DNA of 64,000 nt from Natronosporangium hydrolyticum (GTDB taxonomy: Bacteria; Actinomycetota; Actinomycetes; Mycobacteriales; Micromonosporaceae), in assembly GCF_016925615.1 (NCBI RefSeq), contig NZ_CP070499.1:1922001-1986000 (forward strand), read 5' to 3'. A program made the translations under genes and the position numbers. The notes under the pieces are model-generated. The model did not search any database. It saw nothing but the letters and a program-made list of their open reading frames with translations, and was not told the origin of the DNA. Below are positions 56,926-64,000 of this stretch, one piece after another (within the stretch, counting starts at the first letter, position 1; every line of letters begins with the position of its first letter).

Positions 56926-58236
56926 GTGCTGAACCGGATCGACCTGCGTGCCGGAGGGGTGGCGGCGCTCGCCGAGCGCGACCTGCGAACCCTGCTGCCC
57001 CGCGCTGCCCTGGACGTCTCAACCGCGGTGGAGCAGATCCGCCCGATCGTCACCGCCGTCCGCGACCATGGTGCGGCGGCGGTCCGGGAGGCGACCGCCC
57101 GGCTGGACGGGGTGGAGCTGACCGAGCTGCGGGTGCCGGCGAGCGCGATCAGCGACGCGGTGGCGGCGCTCGACCCGCAGTTGCGGGCGGCGCTCGTCGA
57201 GTCGATCGGGCGGGCGAGGCTGGCCCACGCCGCCCAGCTGCCGGCTGCGGCGACCACCACGGTCGCCCCCGGCGCCACCGTCACCCAGACCTGGCGACCG
57301 GTCACCCGAGTGGGGTTGTACGCCCCCGGCGGCGCCAACACGCTGCCGTCGAGCGTGGTCATGAATGTGGTGCCGGCGCTGGTCGCCGGGGTGTCGTCGA
57401 TCGCGCTGGCGAGCCCGCCGCAGCGGGGCACCGGGCTGCCCGACCAGACCATCCTCGCCGCCTGCGGGCTGCTGGAGGTCGACGAGGTGTACGCGGTGGG
57501 TGGCGCGCAGGCGGTGGCGATGTTCGCCTACGGGATTCCGGGCGAGTGTCCGCCGGTGGATGTGGTGACCGGCCCCGGCAGTGTCTACACCAACGCGGCG
57601 AAGCGGCTGGTCCGCGGCGTGGTGGGGGTGGACGCGGAGGCCGGCCCGAGTGAGGTGGCGATCCTCGCCGACGAGACCGCCGACCCGGCGCATGTGGCTG
57701 CTGACCTGATCAGCCAGGCCGAGCACGGTGAGCTCTCGGCGAGCGTGTTGATCACACCGGCCGAGTCGCTGGCCGGGCAGGTCGACCAGGAGCTGGCGCG
57801 GCGGGTGCCGGCGAGCAAGCATCAGCAGCGGATCACCGCGGCGTTGACCGGTCAGCAGTCCGGCGTGGTGCTGGTCGATGATCTCGCCGACGGGCTGCGG
57901 GTCGCCGACGCGTACGCCGCCGAGCACCTGGAGATCCAGACCCGGGATGCCCGGCAGCTCGCGGACCGGGTGCGGCATGCCGGGGCGATCTTCGTCGGGC
58001 CGCACGCGCCGGTTTCGCTCGGTGACTACTGCGCTGGCTCCAATCATGTGCTGCCCACCGATGGCTGCGCCCGGCACGCTGGCGGGCTGTCGGTGCAGAC
58101 CTTCCTGCGCGCGGTGCAGGTGGTGGAGTACGACCAGCCCGCGCTGCGGGAGGTCGCTGCCCAGGTGGTGCGGTTCGCCGAGGCCGAGGATCTGCCCGCG
58201 CACGGGCAGGCGATCAGCGCGAGGTTCGAGTCGTGA
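56926..58236 (+). CDS. hisD: Histidinol dehydrogenase
   Basis: A 436-residue zinc enzyme that oxidises histidinol to histidine. Hallmarks: [49 protein letters not shown], and the late [19 protein letters not shown], with zinc ligands. It opens the his cluster. The stop overlaps hisC by 4 nt. Confidence 0.96.
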   Translation: MLNRIDLRAGGVAALAERDLRTLLPRAALDVSTAVEQIRPIVTAVRDHGAAAVREATARLDGVELTELRVPASAISDAVAALDPQLRAALVESIGRARLAHAAQLPAAATTTVAPGATVTQTWRPVTRVGLYAPGGANTLPSSVVMNVVPALVAGVSSIALASPPQRGTGLPDQTILAACGLLEVDEVYAVGGAQAVAMFAYGIPGECPPVDVVTGPGSVYTNAAKRLVRGVVGVDAEAGPSEVAILADETADPAHVAADLISQAEHGELSASVLITPAESLAGQVDQELARRVPASKHQQRITAALTGQQSGVVLVDDLADGLRVADAYAAEHLEIQTRDARQLADRVRHAGAIFVGPHAPVSLGDYCAGSNHVLPTDGCARHAGGLSVQTFLRAVQVVEYDQPALREVAAQVVRFAEAEDLPAHGQAISARFES

Positions 58237-59327
58237 CCACCATCGACCGGGAGATCGACCAGCTGGTGCGGGAGGAGCTGCGCGGCCGCTCCCCGTACGG
58301 GGCGCCGCAGCTGGCGGTCCCGGTCCGGCTCAACACCAACGAAAATCCCTATCCGGTGCCGGCGCCGGTCGTCGCGCAGGTGGCCGAGGCGGTCGCTGCC
58401 GAGCTGGCCGGGCTCAACCGCTACCCCGACCGGGACGCGGTGGCGCTGCGCACCGACCTCGCCGACTACCTGGGCCACGGCCTCACCGCCGACCAGGTGT
58501 GGGCGGCGAACGGCTCCAACGAGGTGCAGCAGCAGCTGCTGCAGGTCTTCGGTGGCCCCGGCCGCACCGCCCTCGGTTTCACCCCGTCCTACTCGATGCA
58601 TCCGCTGCTCGCCGCCGGCACCGGCACCACCTGGGTGGACGGCCAGCGGGGGGAGCAGTTCGACCTCACCGCCGAGGCGACGGCGGCGCAGGTGCGCGAG
58701 CACCAGCCCGCGGTGGTGTTCCTCTGCTCTCCGAACAACCCCACCGGCACCGCGCTGCCGCTGCCGGTGGTCTCCGCGGTGCTCGCCGCGGCCCCGGGGA
58801 TCGTGGTGGTCGACGAGGCGTACGCCGAGTTCGCCCGGCCGGGCACCGCGAGCGCGTTGACGTTGTTGCCGGAGCACCGGCGGCTGGTCGTGACCCGGAC
58901 CATGAGCAAGGCGTTCGGCTTCGCCGGTGGCCGGCTGGGCTATCTGGCCGCCGACCCGGCGGTGGTGGCGGCGGTGCAGCTGGTCCGGCTGCCGTACCAC
59001 CTCTCCGCGCTGACTCAGGCGGCCGCCCGGGCGGTGCTGGCGCACGCGCCAGCCCTGCTGGCGTCGGTGACGGCGCTGAAGGAGCAGCGGGACCGGTTGG
59101 TGACCGAGCTGCGGGCGCGTGGCCTGGCGGTCGCCGACAGCGACGCCAACTTCGTGCTGTTCGGCGGGTTGGGTGAGCAGCAGCCGGTGTGGCGTGCGTT
59201 GGTCGACCGGGGGGTGCTGGTCCGCGATGTCGGCATCGCCGGCTGGCTGCGGGTGAGCGCCGGCACCCCGGCCGAGACCGATGCCTTCCTGACCGCATTG
59301 GATGACGTGTTGAAGGAGCAACGATGA
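58233..59327 (+). CDS. hisC: Histidinol-phosphate aminotransferase
   Basis: A 364-residue class II PLP aminotransferase: [29 protein letters not shown], and the Schiff-base Lys in [18 protein letters not shown]. It makes histidinol phosphate. Coupled to hisD (GTGA) and hisB (ATGA). Confidence 0.95.
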   Translation: MTTIDREIDQLVREELRGRSPYGAPQLAVPVRLNTNENPYPVPAPVVAQVAEAVAAELAGLNRYPDRDAVALRTDLADYLGHGLTADQVWAANGSNEVQQQLLQVFGGPGRTALGFTPSYSMHPLLAAGTGTTWVDGQRGEQFDLTAEATAAQVREHQPAVVFLCSPNNPTGTALPLPVVSAVLAAAPGIVVVDEAYAEFARPGTASALTLLPEHRRLVVTRTMSKAFGFAGGRLGYLAADPAVVAAVQLVRLPYHLSALTQAAARAVLAHAPALLASVTALKEQRDRLVTELRARGLAVADSDANFVLFGGLGEQQPVWRALVDRGVLVRDVGIAGWLRVSAGTPAETDAFLTALDDVLKEQR

Positions 59328-59944
59328 GCCGGAGCGCGAGGATCGAGCGGACCACCGCGGAGACGAAGGTGAGCGTCGCGCTGGCGCTGGACGGCACCGG
59401 CCAGGCGGAGATCGCCACCGGGGTCGGTTTCTTCGACCACATGCTGCACCAGATCGCCCGGCACGGCGGCTTCGACCTGTCGGTGCACACCGACGGCGAC
59501 CTGGAGATCGACGCACACCACACTGTGGAGGACACCACCCTGGCGTTGGGGGCGGCGCTGGCGGAGGCGCTCGGCGACAAGGCCGGCATCAACCGGTACG
59601 GCGACGCGGTGGTGCCGATGGACGAGGTGTTGGTGCAGGCGGCCGTGGACCTCTCCGGCCGCCCTTATGTGGTGCACGACGAGCCGCCGCTCGCCCCGTA
59701 CATTGTGGGCACCGGTGCTACCTACCCGACCAGCTTGACCCGGCACATCTGGGAGTCGCTGGGGCACACCGCGAAGCTGACGCTGCACGTGTCGGTGCTG
59801 CGGGCCGCTCGCGACGGGGCCACCCCGGATCCGCACCACGTGGTGGAGGGGCAGTTCAAGGCGGTGGCCCGGGCGCTGCGGACGGCGGTGGCGCTGGACC
59901 CGCGGGGGGCCGGGACGGTCCCGAGCACCAAAGGGACGCTGTGA
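59324..59944 (+). CDS. hisB: Imidazoleglycerol-phosphate dehydratase
   Basis: A 206-residue monofunctional dehydratase: [34 protein letters not shown] and [11 protein letters not shown]-type segments with the metal-binding His clusters. No phosphatase domain, as normal for actinobacteria. The stop overlaps the next small gene. Confidence 0.96.
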   Translation: MSRSARIERTTAETKVSVALALDGTGQAEIATGVGFFDHMLHQIARHGGFDLSVHTDGDLEIDAHHTVEDTTLALGAALAEALGDKAGINRYGDAVVPMDEVLVQAAVDLSGRPYVVHDEPPLAPYIVGTGATYPTSLTRHIWESLGHTAKLTLHVSVLRAARDGATPDPHHVVEGQFKAVARALRTAVALDPRGAGTVPSTKGTL

Positions 59945-60111
59945 GCAGCTTCCTGCCGGTGCTGCTCTTCGGCATCGCCGGGGTGCTGGTCGGGGGCGCC
60001 TGGTCGCTTTACCGGCAGGGGTCGGGCAAGTTCGCGATCGGGGTGACCGTGGTGCTGGCGCTGTTGGCGCTCGCTGGCGGGATTTTGTGGCTGTGGCCGG
60101 GAGGTGACTGA
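59941..60111 (+). CDS. 56-residue membrane protein between hisB and hisH
   Basis: A short gene read directly from the sequence. It starts GTG overlapping the hisB stop (GTGA) and its TGA shares one base with the hisH ATG. The protein has two hydrophobic segments, FLPVLLFGIAGVLVGGAW and IGVTVVLALLALAGGILWLW. The exact coupling on both sides supports a real gene. No family is recognised; it could be a small actinobacterial membrane protein conserved in this operon. Confidence 0.75.
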   Translation: MSSFLPVLLFGIAGVLVGGAWSLYRQGSGKFAIGVTVVLALLALAGGILWLWPGGD

Positions 60112-60737
60112 TGGGTGAGCCGACTGTGGTGGTGCTGGACTACGGTTCCGGCAACCTCCGGTCCGCCGAACGTGCGCTGGCGCGGGCCGGCGCGCGGGTG
60201 CGGGTCACCGACGACCTGGCTGCGGCGGAGGCCGCTGATGGGCTGGTCGTCCCGGGCGTCGGAGCGTTCGCCGCCTGTATGGCCGGCATCGACAAGCTCG
60301 GCGCGCCGCCGGTGATCGCCGCCCGGGTCGCCGCCGGCCGGCCGGTGCTCGGCATCTGCGTCGGCGCGCAGATCCTGTTCGAGTACGGCGACGAGCATGG
60401 GCAGGTCACCCCGGGGCTGGGGCTGCTGCCCGGCGGGGTCACCCGGCTCGCCGCGGCCCGGGTGCCGCATATGGGCTGGAATGAGTTGCGTGCCCCGGCT
60501 GGTTCGGTGCTCTTCGCCCAGCTGCCGCCGGGCACCCGGTGCTACTTTGTCCACTCCTACGCCGCCCGCCCCACCTCCGAGCTGGTCGCCACCGGGGCGC
60601 TGGTGAGCGTGGCCGAGCACGGCGGGCCGTTCGTCGCCGCGGTGGAGCGGGGGCCGCTGTCGGCGACCCAGTTCCACCCGGAAAAATCCAGCGACGCCGG
60701 GGCCACCCTGCTGCGCTCATGGGTAGGTACGCTGTGA
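60111..60737 (+). CDS. hisH: Imidazole glycerol phosphate synthase glutaminase subunit
   Basis: A 208-residue class I glutamine amidotransferase. The nucleophile Cys is in GICVGAQILFEYG; His and Glu are in TQFHPEKSSDAG. It supplies ammonia to HisF. Coupled with the small membrane gene upstream. Confidence 0.95.
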   Translation: MGEPTVVVLDYGSGNLRSAERALARAGARVRVTDDLAAAEAADGLVVPGVGAFAACMAGIDKLGAPPVIAARVAAGRPVLGICVGAQILFEYGDEHGQVTPGLGLLPGGVTRLAAARVPHMGWNELRAPAGSVLFAQLPPGTRCYFVHSYAARPTSELVATGALVSVAEHGGPFVAAVERGPLSATQFHPEKSSDAGATLLRSWVGTL

Positions 60738-60765
60738 CCTACCGCACAGGGACGGGAGAGTCGCC

Positions 60766-61074
60766 GTGAGCAAGCAGCGCACCGCCAACAAGTCGTCGGG
60801 TGGCATGTCGAAGGCGACCGGCAAGTCGAAGAAGGCTTCAGGCAAGCAGCACCCGGCCAGCCGCCGCGGCGGCAGGTACGGCGGCCGCGGTCGCACCGGC
60901 TTCGCCGGCATGCGCCGTACCCGCACGCAGCGGCTCGGCATCGCCGCGGTGGCGCTGGTGGCGCTCGCGCTGATCTGGTTGTTTGTGGAGTGGCAGCTGG
61001 CGATCGGGCTCAGCGCCCTGGTGCTGCTGGTGCTGCCCGCGTTCGTAGTGCTGACGATGGGACGTCGATACTGA
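60766..61074 (+). CDS. Basic two-span membrane protein
   Basis: A 102-residue protein. Residues 1-55 are very basic (Lys/Arg/Gly-rich, e.g. [22 protein letters not shown]); two membrane spans follow ([18 protein letters not shown] and [21 protein letters not shown]). The function is unknown. The last base is shared with the hisA ATG. Confidence 0.7.
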   Translation: MSKQRTANKSSGGMSKATGKSKKASGKQHPASRRGGRYGGRGRTGFAGMRRTRTQRLGIAAVALVALALIWLFVEWQLAIGLSALVLLVLPAFVVLTMGRRY

Positions 61075-61802
61075 TGACACTAACTCTGCTGCCGGCGGTC
61101 GACGTGGCCGACGGGGTGGCGGTGCGGCTGGTGCAGGGCGAAGCGGGCACCGAGACCGGTTACGGCGATCCGCTGGAGGCGGCGCTGGCGTGGCAACGGG
61201 CCGGCGCGCAGTGGGTGCACCTGGTGGACCTGGACGCCGCGTTCGGCCGGGGCAGCAACGCCGACCTGCTCGCCGACGTGGTCCGGCAGCTGGATGTGGC
61301 GGTCGAGCTCTCCGGCGGCATCCGGGACGACGCGTCGCTGCGGGCGGCGCTGGGCACCGGCGCGGCCCGGGTCAACATCGGTACCGCCGCGCTGGAGGAC
61401 CCGGCCTGGTGCGACAAGGTGGTCGGGGAGTATGGCGACCGGATCGCGATCGGCCTGGACGTGCGCGACCGGACCCTCTCCGCCCGCGGTTGGACCCGCG
61501 ACGGTGGGGACCTCTTCGACGTCCTCGCCCGGCTGGACGCCGCCGGCTGCGCCCGTTACGTGGTGACCGACATCCGCCGCGACGGCACCCTCACCGGCCC
61601 CAATCTGGACCTGCTGCGGGAGGTGTGTGCGCGTACCCCGGCGCCGGTGATCGCCTCCGGCGGCGTCTCCACACTGGATGACCTGCGCGCGCTCGCCGGC
61701 CTGGCGCCGCTGGGAGTGGAGGGCGTGATCTGCGGCAAGGCGCTCTACGCCGGCGCGTTCACCATCGAAGAAGCGCTCGCCACCCTCGCGGCCCCCAGCT
61801 GA
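61074..61802 (+). CDS. hisA: Phosphoribosyl isomerase HisA/PriA
   Basis: A 242-residue TIM barrel. Catalytic Asp residues are in [19 protein letters not shown] and [16 protein letters not shown]. In actinobacteria this enzyme is often bifunctional (PriA), also serving tryptophan synthesis when trpF is missing; that cannot be judged here. ATG 61074; the frame is open further upstream in the previous gene. Confidence 0.93.
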   Translation: MTLTLLPAVDVADGVAVRLVQGEAGTETGYGDPLEAALAWQRAGAQWVHLVDLDAAFGRGSNADLLADVVRQLDVAVELSGGIRDDASLRAALGTGAARVNIGTAALEDPAWCDKVVGEYGDRIAIGLDVRDRTLSARGWTRDGGDLFDVLARLDAAGCARYVVTDIRRDGTLTGPNLDLLREVCARTPAPVIASGGVSTLDDLRALAGLAPLGVEGVICGKALYAGAFTIEEALATLAAPS

Positions 61803-61825
61803 CCCGGCTGCCGGACAATCGCGGC

Positions 61826-63400
61826 ATGGGTCGTTGGTTCAACACCGCCGGGCCGTGCCTGCCCGAATACCATTACATGATTCCGGCGCTGCGCCGGCTG
61901 CCGGAGGCCCCCCGGCTGGTGTCGCAGCTCGGCTACTTCGTGGTCCACGCGCCGCGGCAGACCGGGAAGACCACCGCGGTCCGAGCGCTCGGTGACGACC
62001 TCACCGCCTCCGGCGAGTACGTGTCGATGGCGTTTACGTGCGAGATCGGCCGGGCGGCCGGGGATGACTACCACGCGGCGATCCAGGGGGTGGTGCAGGA
62101 GATCCGCAGTCGGGCGGAGGTAGCACTACCTCCCGAGCTCCGACCGCCGCCGTGGCCGCAGGACGGTGAGAATCTCCTCAAGGAGGCGCTCGCGGCGTGG
62201 GCGCGGGCGTGCCCGCGGCCGCTGGTGCTGTTCTTCGACGAGATCGACGCGCTGCGGGGCCAGAGCCTGATCAGCGTGCTGAGCCAGTTGCGAGCTGGCT
62301 ATAACGAGCGGCCGGCCGATTTTCCCGCCTCGGTGGTGCTGTGCGGGCTGCGCGACGTTCGGGACTACAAGGCGGCGGCTGGGGGCGACCCGCGCCGGCT
62401 GGGCACCGCCAGCCCATTCAATATCAAGCTGAAGAGCCTACGGGTCGGGGACTTCACCGCCGCCGAGGTGGCCGAGCTGTACGGGCAGCACACCGCCGAC
62501 ACCGGGCAGGAGTTCACAGCGGATGCGGTGGCCCGGGCGTTTGAACTTACCGGCGGACAGCCGTGGCTGGTCAACGCCCTCGCCAAGGAGATCGTCGAAG
62601 AGATCAGTGTGCCCACAGCGGAGCCGATCACGGTGGAGCATGTGGAGGCTGCCAAGGAGCGGCTGATCCTGGCCCGCGCCACCCACCTGGACTCGCTCGC
62701 CGCGCGCCTGGCCGAACCGCGGGTCCGTCGGGTCATCGAGCCGGTGCTGGCCGGGACCCTCGCTCAGTTGGAGCCATACGACGATGACACCCGCTACGTG
62801 CGCGATCTGGGGCTGGTGGCGTCGAGCCCGCCGGTCCGGATCGCCAACCCGATCTATCACGAGGTGATCGTGCGGGTCCTGGGCAGCGCCGTGGAGGAGA
62901 ACGTGCTGGCCGATCCGCGCAGCTTCGTGCTGCCCGACGGCCGCTTCGACATCGACCTGCTGCTCCGGGAGTTCGCGGCGTTCTGGCGGGAAAATGGTGA
63001 GCTGCTCACCGCCGGGATGATCTACCACGAGGTGGCCCCGCAGTTGGTGCTCATGGGCTACCTGCAGCGGGTGGTCAACGGTGGTGGCACCGTAACCCGG
63101 GAGTACGGGCTTGGTCGGGGTCGGATCGACCTGCTCATTGAGTGGCCGTACCGGACTGCGGATGGCAAGCGGAGCTGGCAGCGGGAGGCGATCGAGTTGA
63201 AGGTCTGGCGTACCGGTGAGCCGGATCCGCTCGACCGGGGCCTGGCGCAGCTCGATGGCTATCTGGACCGGCTCGGCCTCGACCACGGTGTGCTGGTGGT
63301 CTTCGACCGGCGCGCCGAGGCCGCGCCGATCACCGACCGGACCGGCTTCGCCGAGCACCACAGTCCGGCGGGGCGGCCGGTCACCCTGCTACGAGGGTGA
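61826..63400 (+). CDS. AAA-type ATPase with C-terminal PD-(D/E)XK-like domain
   Basis: A 524-residue protein. Walker A is APRQTGKTT (residues 42-50), Walker B LVLFFDEIDAL (about 133-143), then a winged-helix-like middle. The C-terminus has GRGRIDLLIEW with Asp435 and EAIELKVWR with Glu457-x-Lys459, the PD-(D/E)XK nuclease pattern. Such AAA/nuclease fusions (DUF1703-like relatives) are of unknown function. GACAAT 6 nt before the ATG suggests a leaderless start. It separates hisA and hisF and is unrelated to histidine synthesis. Confidence 0.85.
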   Translation: MGRWFNTAGPCLPEYHYMIPALRRLPEAPRLVSQLGYFVVHAPRQTGKTTAVRALGDDLTASGEYVSMAFTCEIGRAAGDDYHAAIQGVVQEIRSRAEVALPPELRPPPWPQDGENLLKEALAAWARACPRPLVLFFDEIDALRGQSLISVLSQLRAGYNERPADFPASVVLCGLRDVRDYKAAAGGDPRRLGTASPFNIKLKSLRVGDFTAAEVAELYGQHTADTGQEFTADAVARAFELTGGQPWLVNALAKEIVEEISVPTAEPITVEHVEAAKERLILARATHLDSLAARLAEPRVRRVIEPVLAGTLAQLEPYDDDTRYVRDLGLVASSPPVRIANPIYHEVIVRVLGSAVEENVLADPRSFVLPDGRFDIDLLLREFAAFWRENGELLTAGMIYHEVAPQLVLMGYLQRVVNGGGTVTREYGLGRGRIDLLIEWPYRTADGKRSWQREAIELKVWRTGEPDPLDRGLAQLDGYLDRLGLDHGVLVVFDRRAEAAPITDRTGFAEHHSPAGRPVTLLRG

Positions 63401-63432
63401 GCGTGCCCGGGCGGCCGGGGCCCGCCGACCGC

Positions 63433-63438
63433 TAGGCT
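63433..63438 (+). promoter_or_regulatory. -10 box of hisF, leaderless start
   Basis: TAGGCT lies 6 nt before the hisF ATG with no ribosome site between, so hisF seems to have its own promoter after the inserted ATPase gene. Confidence 0.5.
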
Positions 63439-63444
63439 CAAGGC

Positions 63445-64000
63445 ATGAGCGTGGCGGTGCGGGTGATCCCCTGTCTGGATGTGGACGCCGGTCGGGTGGT
63501 CAAGGGAGTCCGGTTCCAGGATCTGCGGGACGCCGGCGACCCGGTCGAGCTGGCGGCGGCCTACGACGCGGCCGGCGCCGACGAGTTGACCTTCCTCGAC
63601 GTCACCGCCTCGTCGGACGACCGGGACACCATGTTCGACGTGGTCCGGCGCACCGCCGAATCGGTGTTCATCCCGCTGACTGTGGGCGGCGGCGTAAGGA
63701 ACGCCGATGATGTGGACCGGCTGCTGCGGGCCGGTGCCGACAAGGTGGGCGTCAACACCGCGGCGGTGGCGCGACCGGAGGTGATCGCCGAGATCGCCGA
63801 GCGGTTCGGCCGGCAGGTGCTGGTGTTGTCGCTGGATGTGCGGCGCGCGGCCGGTACGCCCAGTGGGTTCGAGGTGACCACCCACGGCGGTCGCCGTGGC
63901 ACCGGCATCGACGCGGTCGAGTGGGCGCGCCGCGGCGCCGAGTTGGGCGCCGGCGAGATCCTGCTGAACTCGATGGACGCCGACGGCACCAAGGACGGCT
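63445..64000 (+). CDS. hisF: Imidazole glycerol phosphate synthase cyclase subunit (3' end outside window)
   Basis: 185 residues visible of about 255. The TIM barrel begins [18 protein letters not shown], with the catalytic Asp in [41 protein letters not shown] and the second catalytic Asp in LVLSLDVRR are conserved. It closes the imidazole ring using ammonia from HisH. The gene continues past the right edge. Confidence 0.95.
   Translation, partial: MSVAVRVIPCLDVDAGRVVKGVRFQDLRDAGDPVELAAAYDAAGADELTFLDVTASSDDRDTMFDVVRRTAESVFIPLTVGGGVRNADDVDRLLRAGADKVGVNTAAVARPEVIAEIAERFGRQVLVLSLDVRRAAGTPSGFEVTTHGGRRGTGIDAVEWARRGAELGAGEILLNSMDADGTKDG

Overview
The window is high-GC actinobacterial DNA. The gene orders mraZ-rsmH-ftsL-ftsI-murE-murF-mraY-murD-ftsW-murG-murC-ftsQ-ftsZ-yggS-sepF-yggT-divIVA (no ftsA) and hisD-hisC-hisB-hisH-hisA-hisF, the many GTG/TTG starts and the 1-4 nt start/stop overlaps all fit a filamentous actinomycete. 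A Micromonosporaceae-like organism is my inference, not a demonstrated identity.

Region 1 (1-12294) is accessory and more T-rich than the rest. It holds the end of a large acidic protein of unknown function, then a tandem array of eight paralogous lipoprotein genes (seven intact, the last a deletion/frameshift remnant). A nearly invariant 72-bp spacer precedes five of the eight copies. One spacer carries an IS630-family element whose removal, with one TA copy, restores exactly 72 bp. No function is recognised for the lipoproteins.

Region 2 (about 12316-31187) is an aromatic (type II) polyketide cluster. Its core order (SchA/CurD-like, cupin, KS-alpha, KS-beta, ACP, aromatase/cyclase, TcmI-type cyclase) is that of whiE-like spore-pigment clusters. 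Around it lie an MFS exporter, an O-methyltransferase, an MbtH-like protein, an ATP-grasp ligase, a WrbA-like flavoprotein, an ABM monooxygenase, a beta-hydroxyacid-dehydrogenase-like reductase, an amidohydrolase, two acyl-CoA-dehydrogenase-fold proteins and a private acetyl-CoA carboxylase (fused AccD-AccA, AccB, AccC). The carboxylase would supply malonyl-CoA; the ligase and MbtH-like protein suggest an amide or amino-acid decoration step.

Region 3 (31396-49973) is the division and cell-wall (dcw) cluster. It starts with a promoter overlapped by four 10-bp-phased GTGG repeats, the expected MraZ operator. Unusual features are in-frame 30-bp tandem repeats in the N-termini of murE and murD, a 63-bp tandem repeat forming an 82-codon frame exactly between murG and murC, and the absence of the pgeF/ylmD gene usually found between ftsZ and yggS.

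Region 4 (50074-56866) holds a small Cys/His-motif membrane protein, a YggU-family protein, a cation/proton antiporter, a DksA/TraR-type zinc-finger protein, lspA, an RluD-like pseudouridine synthase, a ParA/MinD-like ATPase with an altered Walker A, and a membrane protein.

Region 5 (56926-64000) is the histidine operon. It is interrupted by small membrane-protein genes and, between hisA and hisF, by a gene for an AAA-type ATPase with a C-terminal PD-(D/E)XK-like motif. hisF runs off the right edge. No rRNA, tRNA or CRISPR array was found.
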